Assembly (NCBI GenBank): GCA_900169235.1 | Contig: FWCC01000020.1 | Span: 124,001 to 188,000, forward strand | From: Zarea fungicola | Taxonomy: Eukaryota; Ascomycota; Sordariomycetes; Hypocreales; Cordycipitaceae | DNA length: 64,000 bases | Reading direction: 5' to 3' | In this document: piece after piece, positions 43,861-57,052 of the stretch | Layout: every line of letters starts with the position of its first letter | Position numbering within the stretch: position 1 is the first letter of the stretch | Translations under genes and position numbers: made by a program | Notes under the pieces: generated by a model | What the model saw: the letters and a program-made list of their open reading frames with translations, nothing else | Told to the model about the DNA's origin: nothing | Database searches by the model: none

Positions 43861-46800
43861 ATGAGCCACGATGCCAAGCTTTCCTCCTCAGCCAGGGAGG
43901 CCAACCTCCGGGCCGAGCCACCGCTAAGGGCCGAGCAGCTACACATTGACGCTCCACGAATGCAATATCGCAACCGTCCTGTCTCGGTCGCTGTCGACCC
44001 TGTCTCCCTCGTCATCTCCGAGTGCATTTCAATCACCTCAGCGATTCAGAAACATGCCCGCTCGCCACACTCCTCTGTCTCCGCCATCCTCGGCGGCAAT
44101 CCCAACCCTATCAGCCTAGGCGCGCCGGGGTCCAGTCCAAGGCACAGGAGCAAGTCCCAGGCTGGCGGTACCACCACTGACTCTCAGGAACTCACAATAA
44201 ATACCCGCTGGGGCCTCCGTGGGCAACAGGGCAAGAGCATTCAGGAAGACCCCATGATTTCTGGGTTCGGCACTTTACGTCACGATCTAGCTGGTATCAA
44301 GAGTAAGAATGCAGCCATTGAACAGGAGTGAGTGAAGATGCCGAATGGCGGCAAACTAACCAAACGCATTTATAGACATTCATACCTTTGATGCACCCAT
44401 GCTCCTAGCCCCCTTTCTCCTTGTCATCCAGGCAAAGGGCACGGCCGCACCAATTACGATTCTTGCGCTCGGAGCGCTTCGAAAGTTCCTTGCTTACGGC
44501 TTCGTTTGCGCCACCTCACCACGGTTCGCGCTTGCCATGCAGTCGCTCTCTTCCGCTGTAACACATTGCCAGTTCGATGTTAGCGATTCTGCCCAAGGCG
44601 AGGTTGTTCTCCTGATGATTTTGAATCTCATGGAAGACATGATGTCTGGCCCAGGTGGGGATATACTGAGCGACGAGAGCGTCTGCGACATGATGGGACG
44701 CGGACTCGCCATCTGCTCTCAGCCTCGTTTCTCTCCAGTTTTGCGTAGGACTGCCGAGGCTGCCATGGTCAGAATGTGTCAAATCATCTTCGAAGACGTC
44801 AAGCACCTAGATGTTGAAATCCTCCAAGAGGCCGATACATGTGGTCCTAATGACCTAGACACCGTGCATATGGACACACTTCCTGCTGCAGAAACCCCTG
44901 AGCAGCGCGACTCCACTTCAACACCGACGCACGAAGACCCTGAGAAGCAACGGGAAACTGACTCTGAGGATACCAAACAAGACGTTATTCATGGCGAAGT
45001 TGATGCTATTAGGAAAGACAGTAGCGAGAGCGAAGAGAGCGAAGATTCTGAGTCCGTAGACTTGAAACCTTACTCATTGCCATCGGTTCGGGAGCTATTC
45101 CGTGTCTTGGTCAACTTTTTAGACCCAAATGACCGACATCACACTGACACGATGAGAGTCATGGCTCTTAGAATAATCCATGTGGCGTTTGAAGTGGCTG
45201 GTCCGTTCATTGCCCGACACCCTGCTCTTGCAACAATTGCGGAAGATAAACTGTGTTCGTATCTTTTTCAACTTGTTCGATCAGACAACATGGCTATACT
45301 TCAAGAATCGCTTATCGTTGCGGGTACTATGCTCGCTACATGCCGTAACGTGCTTAAGCTGCAGCAAGAGCTTTTCCTCTCCTACTTGGTGGCGTGCTTG
45401 CACCCTACTGTTCCCATCCCTCGCGATGCTGGTATCGATCCAGCTCTCTTCGCAGGAATCCCCGAAACACCAAAGCTGGTCAAGCCGCCGCCTTCACAGG
45501 CTGGCAGTGGTCGGGCAACCCCCGTCGCTGTTAAAGATAGACAAAAGCTTGGTATGGAAGGCGGTGCACGCAAACCAGATGCTCGTCAAGCCATGGTTGA
45601 GAGCATTGGCGTGCTCTCTCGCATGCCCACATTTATGGCTGAGCTATTTGTCAACTACGACTGCGATGTCGATAGAGCTGATCTGTGTGAGGACATGATT
45701 GGTCTTCTTTCACGGAATGCTTTGCCAGATTCTGCTACTTGGAGCACTACAAGTGTGCCACCGCTCTGCCTAGACGCCTTGTTACGATATATCCAGTTCA
45801 TTGCTCAACGTCTTGAACAAGAGCCTACAAGAGATGGTTATGCTGACCCTGATGTACTTCGGGAGCAGCGTAGGAGAAAGAAGATTATTATCAAAGGTAC
45901 CGCTATGTTTAATGAAAAGCCAAAGGGTGGGCTCGGATATCTGGAGGCACATGGCATTTTAAAGAGCGCTCAGGATCCTGCTGAAGTTGCAGCGTTCCTG
46001 AAAGAAACGTCGCGAGTATCCAAGTCTGTCCTTGGCGAATATCTCGCTAAGAAGGGCAACGAGGAGGTTCTCAAAGCATTCTTAGACTTGTGTGACTTCA
46101 CTGGCAAGCGTCTCGATGAAGGACTTCGCCTACTCCTGGAAACTTTCCGCCTCCCTGGTGAAGCGCCGCTCATTGCGAATATTGTTGAGAGCTTTTCCGA
46201 AAAATTCAGCAATAGCGACACGCCAGAGGAGGTAGCCGACAAGGATGCTGCTTATGTACTCAGCTATGCTATTATTCTACTGAATACCGATCAGCATAAC
46301 CCGACTATCAAGTCGAACAAACGAATGACTGTCGAAGACTTTTCGCGGAATCTTCGCGGTGTCAACAACGGCAAAAACTTTTCACCCGAATACCTCTCTG
46401 AAATTTATGAATCAATCAAATCAAACGAAATCATCCTGCCAGATGAACACGATAATCAACACGCATTTGACTACGCCTGGAGAGAGCTTCTTTCAAAGAC
46501 GGAATCAGCCGGCAGCTTGGCTGTCTGTGACACCAACATCTACGATGCGGATATGTTTGCTGCCACATGGAGGCCAATTGTTGCAACGCTATCCTATGTC
46601 TTCATGTCTGCTAGCGATGATGCCGTTTTTGCCAGAATAGTAACTGGCTTTGACGAATGTGCTCGCATTGCCGCCAAGTACAAAAACGTCGAGGCGCTAG
46701 ATCAGATCGTTTATTGCCTCAGTTATATGACGTCGCTAGCAACGGATATACCCTTCAGCACATCTCTGAACACAGAGATACAAGTAGGCGACAATAGCGT

Positions 46801-48899
46801 CATGGTCAGTGAGCTTGCTGTCAAACTTGGACGTGATTTCCGTGCTCAACTCGCAATGCTCGTACTGTTCCGTGTCGTCACTGGAAACGAGTACCTGATT
46901 AAAACCAGCTGGAAGCCTGTACGTCAACCTCGCTTGAGAACTATTATTTGTATAACATATCTAACCATACTCACAGGTTATTTGTATATGGGTTAACTTA
47001 TTTTCAAATTCACTGACCTCCCAATTTCGCTCGCCAAATATACCGGCACTAAGCCTGCCTGACATTCCACTACAGTCGCCGTCTCACGTCATTGACCGTG
47101 CGACCCGGTCATCCGACACGGGCTTTTTTTCTGCGTTCACATCATACATCTCCAGCTATGCTGCGGATGACCCACCAGAGCCATCTGACGAAGAGCTTGA
47201 GAGTACCCTATGTACCGTGGACTGCGTGAATTCCTGCAAGCTTGATCAAGTTTTTAAGAATGTTGGTACGCTGCCTGCTGCAACTACAAAGCTGATTGTT
47301 TCTGCTCTTTTGGAGCAGTTGCCTGATGACGACAATGCCACAATCATGAGTGTCAAGCAGGACATGCCAAACCCGCCTTCCAATGGCCAGGGCTTGAGCA
47401 CTGGGCCGCCTAAATATGACCCATCAGTTGCCTATATTCTCGAATTTACAACCATGCTAGCCACTCGGGACCCGGAATCGATTGACGAGATGGCAGAACC
47501 CGTGTTCCAAACTGTGCAAGGCATGCTACGTGATTCTTCGCGGTGGCATGCCATTACAGTATCCCGGGCTGTGTTCTATGCGCTACGCATTCTCAAAGAA
47601 GGATTTGTAAGTAATTTCAGTAATGTCGGAAACATCTGAGACTAATCATTCTCCCAGGACCATGAAATTGTCAATGTTCCCAGACTTTTACACACTATTT
47701 CAGGTCTACCACAAGACATTCTGGCCAAGACGTCGGGCACTATTCTCACTGGACTGGCTGCTTGCACTGAGGAACCTGGTTCTCTCCGGAGCGAGATGAT
47801 GACCTCCCCTGACTTCTGGGCAACTCTACGTGTTCTCGCCACCAGCCGTGAATCTGCTTCCCAAGTGTTCGAAATTCTTGAGAAGGGCACATCTGGATCG
47901 CCGCCAGCCATCATGGCAGACAACTATATTGCAGCCGTTGCACTGTTGGACCAGTTTGCCTCTAGTGCGAATCCCTTGGCTGCTTCAGATAAGAAATCAG
48001 AGCAGGACAGACAACGACACGATCAGCCTCGAAGAGAGGTAAAAGTGGACCGAGCAGCGATTGAACGTGGTTGTAAGGCTGTGGATAGCTTGTACAAAAT
48101 GACTGCACGTGTACCGCAGCTCATCCAGCAATCACAACTGGAAAGCAGTGAGGCTTGGGCTACTTACTGGCTTCCTATTTTTCAATCATTCATGAGCCAA
48201 TGTGGAAACCCCTGCCGTGAAGTCCGTCAACTTGCATCTTCCTCGTTGGAGCGTTCGTTGCTCTCGGCGGAGCTTACCACCAGCGATCCGCAGGAATGGA
48301 CTGCCATCTTCGGCGAGGTTCTATTTCCACTAATTCTCCGACTACTCAAGCCAGAGATCTTTTCGGCCGACCGCGAAGGCATGAGCGAGATGCGTGTGCA
48401 AGCCACGTCACTGCTCTGCAAGGTTTTCCTGCGCTACTTGGCGTTGCTCGCCGAATGGGATGGCCTGCTTCCGCTCTGGACAAAGATTATTGATATCATG
48501 GATCGCCTGATGAATAGTGGCCAAGGTGACATTTTGGTAAGTTAAACACAGCTATTTGTTATCAGCTGGCTGGGGTCTCTGACTATTTCACAGGAGGAAG
48601 CGGTGCGAGAAAATCTCAAGAACGTGCTTTTGTTCATGGAGAGTAGTGGGGTACTGGTGCCGCCTGCTGCTGATGCGGCGAAAAAGGAGCTATGGGACGA
48701 AACATGGAAGCGGGTAGATCGATTCTTGCCAGATTTACAAGCCGAAATTGCTCCCCCAGAAGAGCCAAAGGTGGAGTCAAACGCCAGCACTGAGAACGTA
48801 GCCAGCACAATCAGCACTGCACAAGAGGAAGCGTCGAAGGAAGGTAAGCCAGTTGACCGGAAATCGGCAGAGGCCAATCTCGGAGGGAAGACGGTGTAG
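43861..48899 (+). CDS. gea: Golgi Arf guanine-nucleotide exchange factor, Gea1/2-GBF1 type (Sec7 domain)
   Basis: Five exons: 43861-44302, 44376-46918, 46977-47606, 47658-48536, 48594-48899; 1599 aa. The N-terminal DCB region starts at SVAVDPVSLVISECISITSA. An acidic linker (about 305-370) is followed by the HUS region and the Sec7 domain (about 653-845) with KGGLGYLEAHGIL and the catalytic glutamate finger in FRLPGEAPLI (Glu743). NTDQHNP and the downstream HDS repeats follow. It activates Arf1 at the cis-Golgi for COPI budding and is the brefeldin A-sensitive GEF. The full N-terminal and C-terminal regions and the length fit Gea/GBF1, not Sec7 (larger) or Syt1/EFA6 types. The start is the Met giving a family-like N-terminus. 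Confidence 0.93.
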
Positions 48900-49606
48900 G
48901 ATAACACAGACGCGGAGAGTACTGAGAAAGAGTATGTTATTGATTGAAATGAGTGCGATTTAATGCCACAGGGCCTATATAGACGCACATTTTCATCGCG
49001 TAGCCCAGTTATTCGGTTTCTTTTCTCGATGTGCTGTGGTGGTCTAGCCTTAGGTAATGTATATATTGGGTGGGTTAAAGCATAAGAAGGGGCGGTGCAA
49101 GTCACTCTTTGTAAGCTGATATGTTAATAAGGGCATAAAGAAGAATAGAGAAAGAATGTCACAGATGTAAAATAAAATCAATGATGCATGCAGAGATTAC
49201 TTGAATTGGGATGGACCTAGAAGAGCTTGCTGTCCACCTGTAATAGGACTTGCCAACGGTGTTGTTTTCGTATGTCGTATCTACGTATTCGACTTGGGTG
49301 GGACTATAGAAGGATGTTGATGTCAATTCTTTCGTTCCGCATTGCTTGATTTGTTTACAAAACACATGTCTTTCTCCAGTTCATCAGCTGCCAACAGCTT
49401 GACCATCGCCTACCTATATGTGGGGCAGTTGCGCGATCAATATCCTAGGGCTGGCGGTCACAAGCTCCATCTTTCCGAGTGACATCGCCATAGCGGACCA
49501 GGACAGGATTCAACTTGCGCATTTATTTGGAACTCATATCCATAACAGCATCGAAGAAAAGCGAATATAGACCGGCCATGTTTTAGCGCCGCCTTGTCAC
49601 CCAACT
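48900..49606. other. Intergenic region, gea to fig4
   Basis: About 700 bp between two same-strand genes. No coding signal on either strand; it presumably holds the gea 3' UTR and the fig4 promoter. Confidence 0.5.
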
Positions 49607-52600
49607 ATGGCACCGCGGCCACTCGGCTCGCCCAGCAGCGCTCCACCGCCAGAACTGCACACAGTGCTATACACGCCAGAGGCCCAATCCGCGACCGTGC
49701 CACCTTCCCCTACATTTCCACAGCTCCAAAACACGGAAGATACGAGTTCCGCGACACCGCTTGAGAAATCAACAGCCAAGGGCAGTGGTGCTACTGTCGG
49801 AAGCGCACGCGGCACCACAGCGGCTGACGATGACGATGGTGACCCTGCTGTAGCAGAGCCCTTTGTGCGAAAGGCAAGTCCAGAACCAAGCCTACGGCCA
49901 TCCCATGCGGCAGCACCAACAGTGGCGCAGGATGGAGGGGATTCGCGACCCGATGACGAACTCTACGATGAGAAAGATGGCGGCGGCAACAAGGATAATG
50001 AAGGCGGCGACGATGAAGAGCAAACTTCCAACAGGCTGCTGTATAAAATGCACAAGTTTAGTTTGTACGAGACGGCCAGCCGCTACTACGTCGTTGGTGT
50101 TGATGTCAGTGAGAAGCGGTACCGCGTGCTGAAGATTGACCGCACGACCGACGGCGGCGAGGAGCCCAGCATGACCGATGACAAGCTCGTGTACACCCTC
50201 AAAGAAATGAACCAACTTCTGGACACCATCGACGACGGCAACAAAGGCACGGGTGGCATCAAGCTACGATGCACAACATGGGGCCTGCTCGGCTTCATCC
50301 GCTTTACCAGCTGCTACTACATGCTGCTCATCACCAAGAAGAGCACAGTCGCAATGGTCGGTGGCCACTACATCTACCAGGTTGAGGGCACGGAACTTAT
50401 TCCTCTCGCGGCTGGCAAGTCATCCAAGCCGGACGCGCGGAGTAATACTGCCGAGGAACAGCGCTTCCTGTCCATTTTCAACAGTCTGGATCTGACACGG
50501 TCGTTTTACTACAGCTACTCATATGACGTCACTCATACATTGCAGAGAAATATTATGCGAGAGAGGGCGTCCATTGCAAAGGGCGTCGAACCGCAGACTG
50601 ACGGAGAGTTTAATTCCATGTTTGTATGGAATAACTATCTGTTAAAGCCGATTGCTGCTGCTATTAAGAATCCATTTGATTGGTGCCATCCCATCATTCA
50701 CGGCTACATCGATCAAGCTGGTGAGGCCATTGCCTCATAAATTATGTGTAATTTTTTTGCGTGTACTAACAGTATTTCAGCACTCTCTATATATGGCCGC
50801 ACGGCGTATATTACCGTCATTGCCAGACGGTCTCGCCACTTCGCTGGTGCTCGCTTCCTGAAGCGTGGAGCAAATGACTTGGGATTTGTTGCCAATGATG
50901 TCGAGACCGAACAAATAGTGGCCGAATGCCAGACTACGTCATTTCATGCCCCCGGGCCACGATTGTACTGCAGTCCACATTATACGTCGTATGTGCAGCA
51001 TCGCGGCAGCATACCTCTGTACTGGACACAAGACAGCACGGGCGTAACCCCAAAACCACCCATTGAGCTTAACCTCGTGGATCCATTTTACACAGCTGCA
51101 GCCCTGCATTTTGACGACCTCTTCCAGCGTTATGGCGCCCCCATATACGTGCTCAACCTCATCAAATCCAAGGAGCGCCAGCCGCGCGAGTCCAAGCTCC
51201 TGGACGAGTACACGCGCTGCATCGATTATCTTAACCAATTCCTCCCCACCGACAATAAAATCATTCACAAAGCCTGGGACATGAGCCGTGCCTCCAAAGT
51301 CCGCGGCGGTGACGTCATTGGCAATCTGGAGACGATTGCGGACAGCGTCCTCCACGCAACGGGTTTCTTCCAGAGTGGTGACGGCATCTCCGTTCCCCTC
51401 ACGGCGCAGAATGGTGTCGCGCGCACAAACTGCATCGACTGCCTGGATCGCACCAATGCCGCGCAGTTTGTGATTGGAAAGCGCGCGCTGGGCCATCAGC
51501 TACACGCACTAGGCATTCTGGCCGATACCACCATAGAGTACGACACCGACGCGGTGAATCTATTTACTCACATGTTCCACGACCATGGCGACACCATTGC
51601 CGTGCAGTATGGTGGCTCGCAGCTCGTCAACACCATGGAGACGTATCGCAAGATCAACCAGTGGACGAGTCACTCCCGCGATATGATTGAGAGTTTCAAG
51701 CGCTACTACAACAACTCTTTTCTCGACAGTCAGCGGCAGGAAGCCTACAACCTGTTTCTCGGCAATTACGTGTATGCAGAGGGACAGCCGATGCTCTGGG
51801 ACCTCAGCACGGATTACTATCTCCACCACTCCGATCCTCGCGACTGGTCGCCGTCAAAACCGGGACAGTACATAAATTGGTTCAAGGAGGCTAATTTAGA
51901 GGAGAAGAATGCAGCGATGACGGTCGTTCCCGTAAGAAGCGCGTGCGCGTCGAGGCCAGTGGATTTCTTTGACGACTACTGGCTCGAGTACTACCGCCCT
52001 GCAACACTATCATCTTTTCCCAAAATGTTTGCATTCAAGATGAATTCGACAATCAAATATATTCCTATCAAATCAACGCAAGACGGCAAATATGACCTCA
52101 GCCCATTCCGCGTGCGCATTGAGCAACACCACCACGATACTGACGCGGAGAAGAAGAAAGCGGCGGCGGCCAAGAAGAATTCCGCACTGTCGCAGAAGGC
52201 ACCAAGTTCGCCACTCTCCCAAGTTGCACTGTCTGACGACGGGGCCTCCTCCGTTGCCTCCGAAAGAGCGCAGAACAAGGGCATATCACTCGGCCGCTGG
52301 TTGCACCCGACACAGGACAAAACGCTGGGACTCGTCACCGCCATGGATACAGTCGCTGAGGCCGGCGCCATGTCAAAGCCGAAGCAGACGGCACTAGAAA
52401 AGTCGACAGCGGAGCAGTGGACATTTACAAAGGCCGTCAAGGATTCGCTGAACCCGTCAGTGGACAAGAACGAAGCAGACGATTATGCCCGGTACATTCA
52501 CCATCCGCAGAATCTGCCACTGGTAGTATCAAGCGATACACCAGCGGATATGGATTCATCCGAGTACCAGGACTACATCCACGGTGGTTGGCAAGATAGA

Positions 52601-52771
52601 GGGCTCATGGTGAGCGGCAGCGAGGAGGAGATGGATTTATATGCCGAGCTAGTTAAGGTCGGAGAGAACCCGTTGACAGTGACTGAAGAGGATGCGCCGA
52701 AGAAGAGGTACAAGGCTTACAGGAAGTGGCTGAGGGGCAAGTCTTTCTTCAAGCAGCAACCCCTGGACTGA
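49607..52771 (+). CDS. fig4: PI(3,5)P2 5-phosphatase Fig4 (SAC domain)
   Basis: Two exons: 49607-50720 and 50781-52771 (60-bp intron with TACTAAC branch site); 1034 aa. The first ~140 residues are low-complexity P/S/T then D/G/N-rich. The Fig4 N-terminal motif KMHKFSLYETASRYYVVG follows, then the SAC domain with YGRTAYITVIARRSRHFAGARF and the catalytic RTNCIDCLDRTNAAQ (Cys589-x5-Arg595). The C-terminal part has the Fig4-typical DFFDDYWLEYYRP and an acidic end. Fig4 acts on the vacuole/endosome membrane in a complex with Fab1 and Vac14. The stop lies 29 bp from the stop of the convergent tti2 gene. Confidence 0.93.
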
Positions 52772-52800
52772 GATGGCGTTGCCTTCTCTATGGGCATCAT

Positions 52801-54614
52801 TCACCGTGCTGCAGATGCCTCTTGTTGAAGAGGCTTGAACAGGGGCTTGAGATGTGGCGCTTTGCCGACTACCTGGGCAAGTCTCTCTGTTGGTACTGGC
52901 TGGCCACTCTCTTTCCATAAAACAGCCAGGAGGGAGATTGCCTGTGTAAGCTCCGAATCGATGTCCTTGAACTCGCCCCTCGTGTCCTTCTTAGCAGTAT
53001 CGTGGATATTTGTCCAGCACTTAGCCACCAGGTTTAAAATTTGCTCAGCATGTGGCGTGCCCACAATACGCGGCCAGCAGTTGAGGATGGTGGCATTGAG
53101 TGCTTTGGCTGCGCTAAGAACCGCGGGAGCATGGACGAGAGCAAAGGCGTCCGTCAAAACCGGTGCAAAGAGATCAAGTAGAATCTGCGAAAATCTTCGT
53201 TAGCGGACTCTGTACCCTTATAATATATACAATAATGAGGCATTTCATAACGAGAAGGCTGAAAATTTACACGTGTGCGTACCTGCAAGTGCTTGACAGT
53301 GTAAATCTGCAAACTCTCAATAATTTGCGCGGCGGACTGCATGAGCACCTCGACCACGCGAATGTGCTGTGAGGCGTGAAAGTAGCCCGTTAGTACCCCG
53401 TCACGAAGCATCTTATCCAGCAATGCACGTCGCTTCTTTCCTGCCGGCCCTGGATCGGCGACCGCCAGCGTCAATAATGTGCGGTACGCAGCGCGCAGGA
53501 GCGGGACGGACTCGTCCTCGGGCGTCAGCGTCGGCAGGAGGAGCAGCGAGGGAAATATGGATGCTTGAAAGACGGCATCGATGCCGGAGGAGTGTAGAAT
53601 GTCTGACGGGCACTTAGTGAGAAAGTCGCTGAGGATGTTGATGCCGCGCTGTCGCACGGTGATGTTGTCGTCTTCCGTGAGGGTCACCAGGACAGGGATA
53701 TAGAGAGGCCAGTGCTCCTTGATGGTGATGGGCTGTTTTTTTTTAGCATGAAACGTGGCAGTTGGGAGTTCATGGAGCTTCAATAAACATAAAGTACCTT
53801 CGAGCCTTGGACGCACCAGCTAAAGACTGTGATAATATGCGGTCCAGCGTCCTTCCATGATACCTTCTTCGTGTGGAAGCCACCTTCGGGGGCTGGATCG
53901 CGAAATAGCGCAGGTCGTCCTTCAGCTGTAACTGTAGCTGTGCTTTTAGAGAATGCCGGCCGCAAGTAGCGTTGAAGGACGTTGGTGACGATAAATTCTT
54001 GCCGCTTAGCATCGTCCGAAATGTATCTGTCAAGGAGCAGCTCCGCGGTAGAAGCGGCTGCCTTTGTTGTCCAAAGCTGGCCGGTCTCGGTGTACGCAAC
54101 AATGGATAATAAAATATGGTCATCTATAGCTTCTTCTTCTACTGGCAAAGAGTACAGGGTTGCAAGACTCGCCTCTGCCGTGTTCGCTGCGACAAGAGCA
54201 TCAACATCATTATCAAAGGTCCGCGGCTGAAGTATTTCTTCTAGAGCCTTGAGGAGGACCGTGTCAACGGAACTGGGCACCTCGGTATGAGCCCGTCGGA
54301 ATGCTATCAAGGCTGCATCTCTCTGACTGGACTATTTTACACTATTAGCTTATGCGGCGGTTAGGGATGCCGCACGCTAAAAGCTGTCTAATAGCAATGA
54401 TACGTACAAGACTTTGAGCTGCGAGCTTGCTTATGATTTCATCATCAGAGCATGAATCTGTTCCCAAGGTCAGCGAAAGATTTCTGGGCCCTTATACTCA
54501 AAAGCAACAAGTTTCCTTCGAATTTCGAAGTGAATGGCCGAGGGACGCCATACCTTGTGCAAGCTCCTTCAAACGGCCGTAATTGTCACTGCCAAGCAGC
54601 CCCTGCTCATTCAT
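52801..54614 (-). CDS. tti2: Tti2-like subunit of the TTT (Tel2-Tti1-Tti2) complex
   Basis: Five exons: 54614-54554, 54457-54408, 54331-53798, 53732-53283, 53184-52801; 492 aa. It is alpha-helical throughout with HEAT-like character. Recognisable blocks are HWPLYIPVLVTLTEDDNITVRQRGINILSDFL, where a pathway-typical helix pair sits, SSGIDAVFQASIFPSLLLLP, LLRAAYRTLL and the C-terminal KALNATILNCWPRI. These are features of fungal Tti2 proteins; the TTT complex helps Hsp90 mature PIKK kinases such as TOR, ATM and ATR. Exons 1 and 2 encode a short N-terminus (MNEQGLLGSDNYGRLKEL) and are the less certain part. The family is diverged, so the call rests on the conserved C-terminal half. Confidence 0.75.
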
Positions 54615-55103
54615 TTTGTCTACCTCTACCCAGTAAGCTATTTCCACGTGTTAATGTTTTAGTTGAAGACTCGTTAATAAAAACCTTTAGCCTTAGGATG
54701 CCTTAATCTGGTCGATTATCCGTATAGGCGCTAGAATACTATGCGCAAATGAGATCATTGTTAGTCTATGTCTGTTGCTTGACTGCAGGGCTTGAAACTT
54801 GTCGCACAGTGCGATTTTACAGTATGTTCTGCGCGGGGCGCACTATACAGACGTCTAATCGGTGATGGACAACAGGGCAACGGGGCAACGGGGCAACGGC
54901 CAGTTCTTGACCAGTAAGATGAAATTTATATTATTTGATAATAATAATAGCCGTAGTCTATACTGGTATATTTTCAAGTTTTTTATAGCCTGGTCTCTTT
55001 TAGCAACTAGAGAAGAGCGCAAGGGACTCCGGCGGCCAGATTCTATTCTTTCGTGCTTTCCTTTCTTGCTTTCTTTCTCTTAATTTTGGATCTTGATTTG
55101 AGG
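54615..55103. other. Intergenic region, tti2 promoter and cca1 3' flank
   Basis: About 490 bp. It contains a short GGCAACGGG tandem repeat near 54874-54898. Nothing else is recognised. Confidence 0.5.
54874..54898 (+). repeat. 9-bp tandem repeat, about three copies
   Basis: Unit GGCAACGGG repeated head to tail upstream of tti2. It is a minor satellite with no known role. Confidence 0.65.
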
Positions 55104-56848
55104 CTATTTGGCATCTGGAATACCCAATTCCTTTCGCCTCTTTTCAACCTCCTCAATCGCCAGTGTTGGATCTGTCTCCGTAGGGTTGCGTAGTTGCCAC
55201 GCGATACATACGTCAAGCGCCTGGCCCGTCCACTTACCCGGCTTGACACCTAGTGCTTTAGCCAACTCACGGCCGTCGAGTATACGCTTGAGCTGCGGCG
55301 CATCCATAACATCCAGCTCTACGAGGTGATCCAGGAACAGCTGCCACTCCTTAACAAAGGCATCGCGCTTAATGGTGCTCTCGCCCGAGCTGCTCCCTTC
55401 CACGACGGCATTGGGCCAGACGGCCAGCCGTTCCAGCGCCTCGGTGAGCAGAGCTGCGAGGACTTGGAGGCGCCAAGAACCGCCCTGCGTCTCCCATCGA
55501 CGAATAGCCATTCCAAAGCGGTCGCGCTCTTGGATGTAGTCAGCTTTATCCATAACGGCCTTCTTCAGCGCAAGAATCTCGTCGAGATGGCGGTGGGAGG
55601 CGGCCATAATATCAGTGAGCTTGTTGGCGGCTTTGAAGCCTTCGCGGGCGATGACACCGACAGGGGGCAGGGCATTGGCCTTTCTCTTCGTCCCAGGAGG
55701 GTCTTGTATCCTCATCCAGGGGCTGACAGCAGCGAGGTTCCATGCAATAAGTCGGTACTCATCGGTGTGGATGAGGCTGGCAGCAATGGAGCCCGGCGTC
55801 TGCGTCTGCAGGATGTCGTCCAGGCCGTTGTAGGCGACGGGCCAATTGGAAATATCGGGTTGCTCGATTTCCGGGCGTGTAGGGTCTGTGAAAATGGCGT
55901 GATATAGGCCGATGTCATCAATCATCTGTAGCGCCAGACGTGGGTGCTTATCTAAAAGCGTTCTTCACATTAGTTCTGCTGACCATGCTGAATGTAGTGG
56001 CATCAGTCCCTCCGTTAAGGCCTACCTTCTAGCATCTTCTCCAGTTCTTGCCCAACCCGTTCGCGGCTAATTTTTACCTTTAAAGCATCCAAAACACCTG
56101 GATCAGCCATGTACTGTCTCGTTCCCTCTTGAATCGTGAAATCGAGTCTGCTGGAGAATCGCACCAGCCGCAAAACCCGAAGTGGATCATCCTTGAAAGT
56201 CTGTAGGGGCTCCAATGGTGTACGAATCAGTCTCTTCTCCATGTCAGCCAGGCCGCCTGTAAAGTCCTCCACCGTGTCCTTGTTGAGGTTGTAGAAGAGG
56301 GCGTTAATGGTTGCGTCACGTCGCAGTGCATCCTCCTCGGCGGTACCAAACTCCATCTGCGGGTTGCGGCTGTCATCCGCGTACGTCTCTTTGCGGAGGT
56401 TTACAAAGTCGAGATCCAGGCCAAAGAGGCGCAGAATGGCCGTTTCGAGATGCTTGGACTTATCGGGCTGCCGAGCGATAGTGTGAGGGCTACCAATGTC
56501 GTCCTTTTCGAGCTTGTGCGCCGCGATGACAGAGGGCTTTTGGCAGTGTTCGCGCAGGTGAGCTGTGAACTGGCCACCAGTCATAGAGTTGATAGCAACA
56601 TCAATATCATGGCTTGCGGTGCCGAGCAGCTTGTCACGCACCCAGCCGCCAGCCCAGCGTAAGATGATGGGCTCAGGACTATCTATCGACTTGGCAACAT
56701 CCAGGAGCAGGTTGCGCAGGCGACGCTCGCGGGCGTCAAGAAGGATGGTATTTGATATTGGCATTTTGAAAGGTGTTGGGCCGTGGTGCATAGAGGCATC
56801 CAGTTTCCTTTTCATGACACGAGGGATGAAGCGGCAAGGCAGAAGCAT
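55104..56848 (-). CDS. cca1: CCA-adding enzyme (tRNA nucleotidyltransferase)
   Basis: Two exons: 56848-56026 and 55951-55104; 556 aa from the chosen Met (yeast Cca1 has 546). Class II nucleotidyltransferase motifs are intact: RWAGGWVRDKLLG, then HDIDVAIN with the two metal-binding Asp, the EEDALRRDATINALFYN motif that selects ribose/base, and DPLRVLRLVRFSSRLDF. It adds CCA to tRNA 3' ends in nucleus/cytosol and mitochondria. Several in-frame Met codons occur: 57052 (624 aa), 56848, 56815 and 56791. The segment after 56848 (MLLPCRFIPRVMKRK) is basic and hydrophobic like a mitochondrial presequence, while starting at 56815 removes it; yeast makes its isoforms by such alternative starts. The exon junction restores LEGDKHPRLALQ. 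Confidence 0.93.
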
Positions 56849-57052
56849 AAATGGCGTCAGGGAAGCTATCGTTTTGATGCAGGTCCCTAGGGGACTGCAG
56901 CGGTTGCTAGTACCCGGATATAGCTGTATTTTAATATGATTATATGGGAAATGGACCTCACGTAAGGGTGTGGCACAAATGGCGACTCTTCGCCGTGTTG
57001 TTGATGAGTCCAGCAATGAGGCACAGTTGGGAAAATGTGCGCTTGTACTCAC

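Noticed and set aside
43470..44036. Minus-strand frame of 188 codons upstream of and overlapping gea
   Set aside because: It overlaps the conserved N-terminus of the Gea protein and shows no domain or splice pattern.
55326..55907. Plus-strand frame of 193 codons opposite cca1 exon 2
   Set aside because: Antisense shadow of a conserved coding exon.
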